A stretch of DNA of 64,000 bases, from the NCBI RefSeq assembly GCF_015207605.1, contig NZ_JADEWO010000022.1, positions 33,933-97,932 of the forward strand, written 5' to 3'. Each line of letters opens with the position of its first letter. Position 1 is the first letter of the stretch. A program made the position numbers and the translations under genes. Shown in pieces: positions 19,404 through 28,188 of this stretch. The stretch is from Oculatella sp. LEGE 06141 (GTDB taxonomy: Bacteria > Cyanobacteriota > Cyanobacteriia > Elainellales > Elainellaceae). Under the pieces are notes generated by a model that worked only from the letters and a program-made list of their open reading frames with translations, was not told the origin of the DNA and searched no databases.

Positions 19404-19437
19404 AAACTAGAACCTGACTTTTACAGAGTTCCAATTA
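19404..19437. promoter_or_regulatory. palindromic motif, copy 4
   Basis: AAACTAGAAC at 19404-19413, a 14-nt spacer, then GTTCCAATTA at 19428-19437. It is about 575 bp upstream of the desaturase start on the minus strand. Confidence 0.5.
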
Positions 19438-19620
19438 GAGACTGAAAGGGAGACTGGAGCATTTCCATCCCACTTCTAGCGAACGCCCGAACCGTCAACG
19501 CGCCAGAACTGAAGGGGACGATCCGAGCCATCTTTGCTCAACGATTTAGCCGTCCATTCAGCAATGTCAACGGTTGGCGCGTCAATGTTTGATGCGTGTT
19601 TAACAGGTTTCAGCTCGTTC

Positions 19621-20913
19621 TCAGGGATGTTGGGTGGCGATCGCCAAGCTAATGTAGTCGCCAAACACGATCGCCTGATTAAACTCTGGTTCTGTCCACT
19701 GTTTGCCTTCATCAAAGCAAATTACCAAAATGGCTCCCCAGATCTTGGCATTGACCAAAATGGGTAACACCAGCCACACACCGGAAAACTGCGCCATGAA
19801 ATCAGGTTCAGGGTCAATACCAGAATACTCCCAACACTCTATTCGCTTCGGATGCGGCAGTTTCAGTACATGAGAGATACAGTTGTCTTGATCAGGGAAT
19901 TCAAACCCCAGGGCGCAGGGCAAATCGGGAGTTTGCCGATAGTCGTAAATATTGCGCCACAACTGCTGATCTGAATGATATTGATAGAGATGAATACAGT
20001 CTGCTTGCAGCAACGAGGCCAGCGTTTCAAACACACTGGCATAAATCGACGGCAGAGGATAGCGATACACCAGCGCATTCGTTACAGATGCGATCGCCCC
20101 GCGAATCTGCGGACTGGCCTCTAATGCCAAGCCCGTTTGCCGGGATGGCTTGAACATAAAAAATAGGGTCTGACGAGCCGCATCAACTTGAATATTGCAC
20201 TGAGTGGTTGTCCACGCATAATGCTTGTGCAAGACGTTGGCCGTCACCGATACGGGCAGAAAATCAGATTCCATCCGGGCAGACGAATCGAGCGGAAAGC
20301 TGTCCTCAAACTCCACGATCGACAGCAAACTGGCACCTCGTAACTCGTCGGGCAGATAGCCCCATAGCGGCGTAATCGAGTCGGTTGCAAACACAACCTC
20401 TCCCGAAAACGTCGTTTCAATCAACACATCCGAAATACTGCCTAACAGCTTTTGTCGCCGCGTCTCGGCACTCACCAACGCCGTCTGAGCCGATTTCAAG
20501 TCCGAAATATCAAAAACCAGTTCGATAATGTGGGTTAACCGCCCATCCTTTATCCCTGGACTGAAATAAGACCGAAGCCACCGTTCCTGGTCTTCCACCA
20601 TGACCCGGTATTCGATCTGCTCTCCTTCTAGCGTGGTTTTCACCCGCTCAATCAAGCTTTTTAGCTCAAATCGATCGTCGGGGTGAACACGTCCCAGGTA
20701 GTCTTGATAGGTGCGATGAAACCAACCTAAGAGCAGCCCATACAGCTCGGCTAACCCTTTTGACCAGTAGATCATGTCATTGTCAAAATCCCAGTAAGCC
20801 ACCCCAATGCCTACCTGTTCCATGGCCAACAAAACCGATTTCGCAATACTCGAACCGAGATCGGTTACCGGAAACAGGAAAAAGTCTTGCTTGGGTGAAG
20901 GCTGCAAAGACAT
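19621..20913 (-). CDS. PAS-PAS-GAF sensor protein without an output domain
   Basis: About 430 residues. A first PAS/PAC lies in the N-terminal third (FDNDMIYWSKGLAELYG, DYLGRVHPDD, ITHIIELVFDIS-like linker). A second PAS follows (VLIETTFSGEVVFATDSITP), then a GAF-like domain to the end (FETLASLLQADCIHLYQY, WLVLPILVNAKIWGAILV). There is no kinase, GGDEF, EAL or receiver part, so it would act by interaction with a partner. I chose the ATG at 20913; a TTG 14 codons upstream extends the frame but has no ribosome-binding site. The desaturase lies downstream on the same strand, with 790 bp between them. Confidence 0.75.
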   Translation of the reverse strand: MSLQPSPKQDFFLFPVTDLGSSIAKSVLLAMEQVGIGVAYWDFDNDMIYWSKGLAELYGLLLGWFHRTYQDYLGRVHPDDRFELKSLIERVKTTLEGEQIEYRVMVEDQERWLRSYFSPGIKDGRLTHIIELVFDISDLKSAQTALVSAETRRQKLLGSISDVLIETTFSGEVVFATDSITPLWGYLPDELRGASLLSIVEFEDSFPLDSSARMESDFLPVSVTANVLHKHYAWTTTQCNIQVDAARQTLFFMFKPSRQTGLALEASPQIRGAIASVTNALVYRYPLPSIYASVFETLASLLQADCIHLYQYHSDQQLWRNIYDYRQTPDLPCALGFEFPDQDNCISHVLKLPHPKRIECWEYSGIDPEPDFMAQFSGVWLVLPILVNAKIWGAILVICFDEGKQWTEPEFNQAIVFGDYISLAIATQHP

Positions 20914-21250
20914 GGAAGGTCCGTTGGAATCTATAAGCCTGACAGTGTTGCTCAAGGGATGATGAGAGAATGAGAGGTATGTGTATACAGGAGTAATACA
21001 GCGAGGTCTACTCCACTACTCATACAGACCTAGATTGAGCAATCAGGAATTTCGCGGTGCTTTATCGAATTTACTTAACTCAGTGTGTTGACTGGCTCAA
21101 ATAGAATAGATTAACTGCTCAAACCCCATCAAACACTGGCTCAGAGAGGCGATCGCCTTCTCTAAGCGGCAGATACCCGCGCCCACCATCCTAGCAAACA
21201 GATGCGCCCCGGAGGGATATTTCCAACCCTTCACGTACGTTTTACGGAGC

Positions 21251-22633
21251 TTATTTATATAACGACGTTTTAGAGAACGAAACATCAAATAGTTTCTTTA
21301 GTACCACTAGAGGCTCTGTTTGGGGTAGGCTCATCTCGACAAAGAGGCTGTGCGCCAGCTTCAACTGCGCTGGACTGTATTGGCGTTGGCTCTGCGACTG
21401 AGAAACAGCCAGACTCAGGTCATGGAACCATTTCATCAAAACAGGCAACGAGTTTTCTAAGGATACCGAGGCGTGATCCAGCGAAAAACTCAAAATATCG
21501 CGCTTAAACGTCGCATTCATCAGGGTGTAAACCGCACCCGTTTGCACAATTTCCCACCGCGATTGGGGCATTGCCTTTTCGCTCCAGGCTACCCAGAGAC
21601 GCATTCGCTCTAGAATGGGCGAGGCATCACAGCGATTGGTTAGATAAAACGTAGAAGAGACGGGGGCAGGCAGCTCAACTATGCGGCGAGGAGTTCTGCT
21701 AGCAGCAGGTTTGCCGGGTACAGGGGGCAGCGAAGTCTTACTTTGAAGAGACGATCCGTTCATGGACGTTTCCGGTGAAGAGGACTGAGAGGAATGGGCT
21801 TTGGGAGGTGGTTTTTCGCCCCGCTTTGGTACGGTATGCTGATTGGGCACAGGTAACTCGGACGGCAAAATGACGGAAACGTCCCATCGGTAGCGATCGA
21901 GTTGCCCCCCTTCATACATACAGAAAGGAAACGGGTAAGATTCTTCTCTGATCGGTCGAAACGTGGTGGGATCGAGATATTCCAGACGCAAAAAAATGTC
22001 TGGCATGTCATTCTGTTGCTTGGTAAATGTATAGTCTGGAGGGGGAGGTTCCAGACAAATTAAGCGCACAATCTGCACTACAGACGCATCTTTAGCATCT
22101 TTGAGCTGAAACACGTTGTGAGGCGGATTGAAAATGATTCGCCCTTCCGTATCGGGAAAATAGGAGAGCGCACACCCTTGGGGCAAATAGAATAACGTTC
22201 CAATATAGCGATCTAACTTAGGTTTCCGCCGCCGGAGATAAACATAGTATTGGGTCGGTTCGCTTAGACCCCGATCCTGATAGCTATAGTCTTTTTTAAG
22301 CAACAGCCGAGTATGGCTACTCGCGGCTGTAGTAGATGGAGTGTGACGCTGGCGCTCAGCGATTTCTCGCTGTCCAAACTCTAAAATGGCTTGAACCTGG
22401 TCAATTTCGAGGTGGGCCATGAGCTTGCGAATTAGGGCAAGCTTAGCGCCTACGTCAAGCTGGCTAACTTGATCAAACACGTCTGCATACTCTACCAAAC
22501 ATTCATTTAGAGCATTCCCTTCTGGAGAAAGTTCAGCCTGATGAAATCGATTTAGGGCAGCCTCAGCGTTTTGCTCAAAGCTAGCTTGAGCAAGCCTCTC
22601 TTCAGCAACAGGGGCAGGAACTTTGCGATCCAT
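21251..22633 (-). CDS. hypothetical protein, cyanobacterial type
   Basis: The 460-residue soluble protein is one I do not recognise. The N-terminal 120 residues are helical and acidic. A middle beta-rich part contains TQYYVYLRRRKPKLDRYIG and a calcium-free basic loop. Residues about 265-310 are a Ser/Pro/Lys-rich linker. The C-terminal 130 residues are mixed. No catalytic motif stands out. The gene is flanked by spacers of 300 bp or more and is likely a single transcription unit. Confidence 0.65.
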   Translation of the reverse strand: MDRKVPAPVAEERLAQASFEQNAEAALNRFHQAELSPEGNALNECLVEYADVFDQVSQLDVGAKLALIRKLMAHLEIDQVQAILEFGQREIAERQRHTPSTTAASSHTRLLLKKDYSYQDRGLSEPTQYYVYLRRRKPKLDRYIGTLFYLPQGCALSYFPDTEGRIIFNPPHNVFQLKDAKDASVVQIVRLICLEPPPPDYTFTKQQNDMPDIFLRLEYLDPTTFRPIREESYPFPFCMYEGGQLDRYRWDVSVILPSELPVPNQHTVPKRGEKPPPKAHSSQSSSPETSMNGSSLQSKTSLPPVPGKPAASRTPRRIVELPAPVSSTFYLTNRCDASPILERMRLWVAWSEKAMPQSRWEIVQTGAVYTLMNATFKRDILSFSLDHASVSLENSLPVLMKWFHDLSLAVSQSQSQRQYSPAQLKLAHSLFVEMSLPQTEPLVVLKKLFDVSFSKTSLYK

Positions 22634-23521
22634 GAAAACACGAAATCAGGAAAAAACCAGGACATCTAAGTACCCAACGTTGGGTAGACTCAATAAACCA
22701 AAGCCTGTAAGTTGATATAAGGGTATTCTATAGCAAGCTTCTGAGATGAATAAGCCTCTAATAGGAAGATTGTGCAAAGTAAAGGCGTTATTCATTCAAG
22801 AATTGAAAAAGATGATTTCAACGATTCAATCCTACAGATACCTGCTTAGAGATTCAGACGATTTTTGTAATTGAGAATCGCGGGTTAAAGTATGCCTAAA
22901 CAACTGCTTTTTGCAGACCTGCTATGGGCTTTTTTGATAATCTCGCTGTTCATCTACCAAAAATCTACCCTAATTTTTAACAGGAAACCACTACTTCATG
23001 TTAAATCTGGCAATCTATTTTAGGTTGCCATTGGGACTGCTTGCCGGTTACTCGCGAGAGCAGGGCAAGCGATCATTGTAAAACGTTTTACACTCATTCA
23101 ATATTACATATTGTTGCTACGTTCAGTCTGTTTTCTCTGTTACCAGATAGAGAGACTACCAGATAGAGAGACTACCAGACAGCGAGACACCTCCATGCAT
23201 TTTGCTGTCGTCTGCCGATGGCTGAGCGCTCACGCTGAAGCCGTTGAAGCCCATGATCGGGGAAGGGGGCGATCGAAGACAGGACATCCCAAGCATTGAT
23301 ACATGCATTCAGCTAGTCTTCAGCTAACCATGCCAACGGTTGATGGATTGATGACCCTACTGAAATGCAATTTGTGCCTGCATTGGCTACGCTTGGCCGA
23401 TGGGACTGGCCAAGGCGCGAAGTTTGACGATGCTCGCGCCCTGGCGGTGCGGTCAGACAACCCAGGTGCCGACTGTTATCCCAACGCGAAAACCATGCGA
23501 TCGTACGGTCCACCTGGAATT
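22634..23521. other. non-coding spacer with a short tandem repeat
   Basis: Nearly 900 bp with no supported gene. It contains a three-unit tandem repeat (23142-23189) and, at 23220-23234, the 15-mer GGCTGAGCGCTCACG that recurs at 32446-32460. Open frames at 23111-23548 overlap these repeats and lack ribosome-binding sites. Confidence 0.5.
23142..23189. repeat. 16-bp tandem repeat, three units
   Basis: Two exact units of ACCAGATAGAGAGACT followed by a third diverged unit (ACCAGACAGCGAGACA). Similar short tandem arrays are common in cyanobacterial spacers; no function is implied. Confidence 0.8.
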
Positions 23522-24727
23522 CTAGACTCGCTGATGACTGTTTTGTAGATCTTTGATTCCCGACCCCGTTTCGTTGTGGGCGCTTAGTTGGGCTTCTAAT
23601 CGTTTGCGATCGGTAATGTTATACCCGCTCATCGCAATGCCATCAATATTCAAGGCGAGTGGAAAGGGTTGCCCTTGACTATACAGATAAACCCATTCAC
23701 CCGACTGAGTTTTCCATTGTGATTCAACACCGCGTGGAATTGATTCAGCTCCGATCGCCCACTGTCTTAAGGCTCGCTTAAACTCATTAAGATCATTGGG
23801 ATGAATTAAGTCGGCGATAGGTTGATCCAGTAATTCTTCTCCTCTAAAGCCCAGCGTTCGCTCTACCGCCGGACTCGCATAAATAATTTGACCTGTGCGG
23901 CTGGTTTGGATGAACAAATGCGGGCTGTTGAGAGCAAACGTCTTCCACTTGCCTTCGGTTCTAATTAACGCATCGTAGATTTTCTTCGTTTCTGTTACAT
24001 CCTTAAATAGAACCGCAATCTGTTTCTGGCTGCGATGGCTATCGCTGGGGCGTTCAATTAATGACACGCTGGCATTTACCCAAACCACATCATTGCTTTT
24101 GGTGACTAACCGCTGCTCAACGGTATAGGAATGGATGCTGCCGTTGATTAGCTTTTGCTTCAACTCGGCATCAATACCAACATCATCTGGGTGGATAAAC
24201 TGCTCCAGTACAATGTTTTCATGTGCAGTTGTTCCCAACAAATCGTGCAGATTTTGGTTACATTGAGCTGGAGCATGAGCCACATCCATCAGGGCGATCG
24301 CCACGCCAGAGTGGTTAAACAGAACCGACAGGAGCGTTTCATACGCTTGAGTTACCTGTTCAATAGCCTGGTTTCGATGGGTTGGTTTGGCGGTTAGAAA
24401 CATCAACCGGGCATCAGAACCAAATTGCAAGGAACACTGGACAACCTGACCGGGGTCTTGCCCTTTCAACAGAAAAGTGGTTTCCTTGCCGGATAACGCT
24501 TTCTCCCAAAGTTTGAGCCATGCCAGTCGCCGAGGTGATGTTGCTGGAAAATAATTAAAAAAGTTGATCGCTTGAGCATCGACTCGAACCAACTCTAGAA
24601 AGCTGCGATTAACATAAACGACCTGTCCCTGTTCGTTGTAGATGCAGATTGATCCTAGTGATTGTGCCAAAACATCTAACGATTGCTTAGATTGAATCCC
24701 AGGAATATTCCAGAAATTAGAGACCAT
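23522..24727 (-). CDS. triple-PAS sensor protein without an output domain
   Basis: The 401-residue protein has three PAS domains. The first is at about 18-115 (SICIYNEQGQVVYVNRSFLE), the second at about 130-255 (SGVAIALMDV, FIHPDDVGID, VTETKKI) and the third at about 262-385 (LFIQTSRTGQIIYASPAVE, LIHPNDLNEF, NITDRKRLEAQL). The frame stops just after the last PAC helix, where most relatives continue into a kinase or GGDEF domain. I checked the sequence beyond the stop and see no kinase or GGDEF remnant. It is either a natural PAS-only protein or a shortened sensor. Confidence 0.75.
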   Translation of the reverse strand: MVSNFWNIPGIQSKQSLDVLAQSLGSICIYNEQGQVVYVNRSFLELVRVDAQAINFFNYFPATSPRRLAWLKLWEKALSGKETTFLLKGQDPGQVVQCSLQFGSDARLMFLTAKPTHRNQAIEQVTQAYETLLSVLFNHSGVAIALMDVAHAPAQCNQNLHDLLGTTAHENIVLEQFIHPDDVGIDAELKQKLINGSIHSYTVEQRLVTKSNDVVWVNASVSLIERPSDSHRSQKQIAVLFKDVTETKKIYDALIRTEGKWKTFALNSPHLFIQTSRTGQIIYASPAVERTLGFRGEELLDQPIADLIHPNDLNEFKRALRQWAIGAESIPRGVESQWKTQSGEWVYLYSQGQPFPLALNIDGIAMSGYNITDRKRLEAQLSAHNETGSGIKDLQNSHQRV

Positions 24728-26084
24728 CCCTACTGTATCCTTACACCTCTATCCTGACTTCAAATCGGCACTATCTATACTGTGTGGTTGTGTAGTCAAT
24801 TGATGGTAGCGCGAGCAATTACTGCTCTTAGCCGCTGCCTGATCTGGGTTGACTTGGCTGCGGTAGACCCTCAGGGGATGGTTTAAAGGTGCTGATTGTG
24901 ACTCGAACCGTCCCCTTTATGGCTTGCCACAGGCGCTCAGCCCTCAATGCGGGGAGACGCTGAAACAGAATTGGCTCGGAAGTCCCAAAGGTTGGAGACT
25001 TTGAGGGGCAAATGCAGCGCATCAATACATTCAACCCAACGTTTCAAACGGAGCAGAAGCGGTTGGACAAGCTGACACTAATTTCATAGGCGCGTACGGG
25101 ATAGTACAAGATGAGTTGTGATGTCCAGCAGGACACTGGTTCTATTTACTTCGGCTAACGTTAAAGTACAGAAACTCTTCACAAGTCTTCATGCTATCTT
25201 CACAATTTCCGTTCTCAGCGTCATTTTCTCCCGTTTCTCTTCCTGCTGTTTCACCTCTGGGTTAGTATGGGGCATAGCAGATTCAGGATGGCTATAAACG
25301 GTTGAACACAACCTTTTGAGGTCATTATCCCGATGAGGGGGGCGATCGCCTGTAGTGAGGGGAGGGAGCATTCTTCGGTTGTAGCAGGTGCAGCATCCGG
25401 TTCGAGGTATCTTCCTGGGTTTTAATCGTTTTGCGTATGTCCTTCGGTCATTTTCTGAAATCACAGGGTAAGATACTCTCACTTACCTTCCAGTCGTTTA
25501 CCCTGAATAATCGCAGTTCGGCGATCGATTTCAGTGGTGAATTGGAATTAAGTCTGTTACAATTCAGAGTGTTTTAACTAATTAGAACACCACATCGTGT
25601 TTGGTTCCAATTAACTACAGCAGGTTTGCCTGTACTCAAGTATCTGATACTCAAGTGACAGTGTTTCAAACAACAGTGCCTCAATTAACAGTCAACTGTT
25701 CGTTCTAACTGCTATAGATTAAAGGACGTTAGCTGCATCTTGCCATACGGCTGAGGGTAGAATTAGGGTTACTCAGGTCGGTCATCATCTGCCACATTGA
25801 CTGAATTAACTGACCAACGAAACTAAAGAATCAGGGATTGCCCACTCGCTCTAGAAAGGGAGCGCAGAGGGAACTGCAACACATCATCAAACTGGCGCAA
25901 AACTGGCGCAACCGCACTATCACAGCCCTATTGTTGGTCTATTCAATGGGTTAAAAGATGGGTTGGTATCTGTTCATAAACTGAATCGTCTAACCGTTAC
26001 TGTGAGTGCGCGTTTAGAGAAGAACCGCCAGGACGGTGCGGTGAAATCGGCTGAGAAACAACGGTACTAAAGGTTTAATTTGGC
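24728..26084. other. long spacer upstream of the Ser/Thr kinase
   Basis: About 1.35 kb without a supported gene. It carries a palindromic motif (25579-25613) about 470 bp before the kinase. A minus-strand open frame at 25189-25482 has no convincing features. Confidence 0.5.
25579..25613. promoter_or_regulatory. palindromic motif, copy 5
   Basis: TAATTAGAAC at 25579-25588, a 15-nt spacer, then GTTCCAATTA at 25604-25613. Same arm sequence and spacing as copies 2 and 3. Confidence 0.5.
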
Positions 26085-27998
26085 ATGATTGGGCAACTAT
26101 TGACCGGACGGTATCTCATCTTAAAGAAGCTAGGTGCGGGTGGATTCAGCGAGACGTATCTGGCTCGAGATAAATATCTTCCGCATCATCCATTATGCGT
26201 TGTCAAATTTCTCAAGGTATCACCCGATAGCACAATTTCCAAAGAAACTGCACAGCGGTTATTTGAAACCGAAGCCCGAATTTTGGATCAGCTAGGGCAA
26301 CATCACACTCAGATTCCCAAGCTGTTTGCCTACTGCCATGAGCAAGACCAGATTTACCAGGTACAGGAATACATTGAGGGTGAAAACCTGGGGACGGTGG
26401 TGGCTCAAGGACGACGCTTAACACCAGACATGGCGATCGCCCTGCTGCTGGAAGTATTGCCTGTGCTGGGGCATATCCACACCCATCGCATTATCCATCG
26501 TGATATTAAACCGAGTAATTTAATTCGTCGCCATCACGATGGTCAGATTGTGTTAATTGACTTTGGAGCCGCGTGCATTCACGCAGACAATACTTCCCAG
26601 ATCAAATCCAGCAGCGACGATGCCCCTCTGGCTATTGGTACACCAGGATATATGCCAGAAGAACAGCACGCAGGCATATCGTGGCTGAATAGTGACCTCT
26701 ATGCCCTGGGAATTTTGGTAATCCACCTGATGACCGGCATTCACCCCCAACAGTTTCAGCCAGATCCGATTTTAGGAGAACTGGAATGGAAAGATCACCT
26801 GATTGGGCAATCCATTGAGCCAAAGTTCATTGCAATTCTGGAGCGACTGGTGCGCCGTCAAGCTCGCGATCGCTACCAGTCGGTTGATGAAGTGCTGAAC
26901 GCGCTGCAATCGCTGTCGCTTGCCAAAAAACGCGCCGCTACGCCGTGGATGCTGCCCAAACAACTGCGATCGCTACAACCCATGATCAAACCGCTGGCAG
27001 CCGTGGCGGTTGTGGCTGGGTTGGCGGTAGGGGGGCATGTTTCTGGTCTCAATGCCCAGGCTGGGGCAGCCATGATGTGGATAGGCAACATCTCTCGCCC
27101 AGCCAATGCCAACATGAACCTGACTCTGCTGCGCGATCTGCCAGTTAACGGTGCGATCGAGCAAATGCTGATTGCCCCCAACAATCAGCAGCTCATTACA
27201 GCAGGTACCGATCATGTCTTGCGGTTGTGGGATCTGCCTGCCGGATCGCTAACCCATTCGCTATCTGGACACACCAGCACCATCACGGCTCTGGATATGA
27301 GTCGAGACGGCACCCTGTTGGTGAGCGGCGGGGATGATCGAACCGTACACTTGTGGAACACAACCTCTGGTAGTCTCGTCCGCTCGTTTACAGAGCATCC
27401 GCAGGCGATCACATCGGTGGCCATCAGTCCCGACGCCCGGACGTTAGTGAGCGGCAGCAAAGACGGGATGTTGCGCCTCTGGGATGTGCAGACAGGAGCC
27501 TTGCTACACACGCTGAAGATTCCCAATGCCGCTGTGACGGCAGTAGCCTATGGTGCCACGCCAAACCGTCTGATTAGTGCGGGTAGCGATCGCCGACTTC
27601 AAGTGTGGAACTTGCAAACCGGGCAGCTAGAGCGCACCTTCGCCGGACACACCGCTCCCATTATTGGGCTTCAGGTGGTAGACGAGCGAACCCTGCTCAG
27701 CTTTGGTGAAGATCGGGCGTTGGAGTGGGATCTCAAACGTGAGGAGTTGGTGCGGGTGTTTTCGGAAGACTCTGCCAAACCGCTGACCGCCATGTTAAGT
27801 GACCAGCATATTGTCACAGTCTACGACAACGGCAACATTCGGGTGTGGGATAAGACCGGACAACTGATGTCAACTGTTTCAGAAGCGTTGGGACAAAATC
27901 TGGAGGTTGTACTCAGCTCCAACCATCGATATTTGGTGAGTTGGAGTCCAGAGCAACAGCTACAAGTTTGGCAGATGAGTCGTGCTGAGGTTCATTAA
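26085..27998 (+). CDS. Ser/Thr protein kinase with transmembrane helix and WD40 repeats
   Basis: The 637-residue Hanks-type kinase spans about residues 8-275: glycine loop GAGGFSETY, catalytic K41, HRDIKPSN at 138-145, and the DFG triplet at 159-161. A likely membrane helix lies at about 302-320. WD40 repeats follow from about 355 to the end (LWDLPAG, LWNTTSG, LWDVQTG, VWNLQTG). All catalytic residues are present, so it should be active. It is followed on the same strand by an iron-sulfur membrane protein and an FHA-domain reductase. FHA domains bind phosphothreonine, so the kinase could control them (inference). Confidence 0.9.
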   Translation: MIGQLLTGRYLILKKLGAGGFSETYLARDKYLPHHPLCVVKFLKVSPDSTISKETAQRLFETEARILDQLGQHHTQIPKLFAYCHEQDQIYQVQEYIEGENLGTVVAQGRRLTPDMAIALLLEVLPVLGHIHTHRIIHRDIKPSNLIRRHHDGQIVLIDFGAACIHADNTSQIKSSSDDAPLAIGTPGYMPEEQHAGISWLNSDLYALGILVIHLMTGIHPQQFQPDPILGELEWKDHLIGQSIEPKFIAILERLVRRQARDRYQSVDEVLNALQSLSLAKKRAATPWMLPKQLRSLQPMIKPLAAVAVVAGLAVGGHVSGLNAQAGAAMMWIGNISRPANANMNLTLLRDLPVNGAIEQMLIAPNNQQLITAGTDHVLRLWDLPAGSLTHSLSGHTSTITALDMSRDGTLLVSGGDDRTVHLWNTTSGSLVRSFTEHPQAITSVAISPDARTLVSGSKDGMLRLWDVQTGALLHTLKIPNAAVTAVAYGATPNRLISAGSDRRLQVWNLQTGQLERTFAGHTAPIIGLQVVDERTLLSFGEDRALEWDLKREELVRVFSEDSAKPLTAMLSDQHIVTVYDNGNIRVWDKTGQLMSTVSEALGQNLEVVLSSNHRYLVSWSPEQQLQVWQMSRAEVH

Positions 27999-28188
27999 AA
28001 CCGTTCCGGCACAGGGAAGCAGAAGGGGTGGGTGTTGCCTTGACTTCCCCAAGAGGATGTTTGAACCGTATTACATGGTCTGCTCAAAGCATCCGCTAAA
28101 ACCGTTTCATTCCCCAGTAAGGTGTTGATTTCCTGCGATAGGCGGCGAGTGGAGTGACATTAACCATCATCGTGAAACCGTGGTACCT

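Larger units (their letters stand above)
18831..19620. other. spacer with repeats upstream of the desaturase
   Basis: No supported gene. It contains a family-2 repeat (19181-19370) and a palindromic motif (19404-19437). It must include the promoter of the desaturase and the 3' flank of the PAS protein. Confidence 0.5.

Noticed and set aside
21097..21288. 63-codon minus-strand frame overlapping the 3' end of the gene at 21251.
   Set aside because: Overlaps by 38 bases with no coupling signal and has no recognisable feature; could be a small basic protein but support is too thin.
23111..23548. Open frames in the spacer downstream of the triple-PAS gene.
   Set aside because: They cross a short tandem repeat or lack start signals; I also looked here for a lost output domain of the PAS gene and found none.
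25189..25482. 97-codon minus-strand frame before the Ser/Thr kinase.
   Set aside because: Low-complexity and basic, no start signal, not like any protein I recognise.
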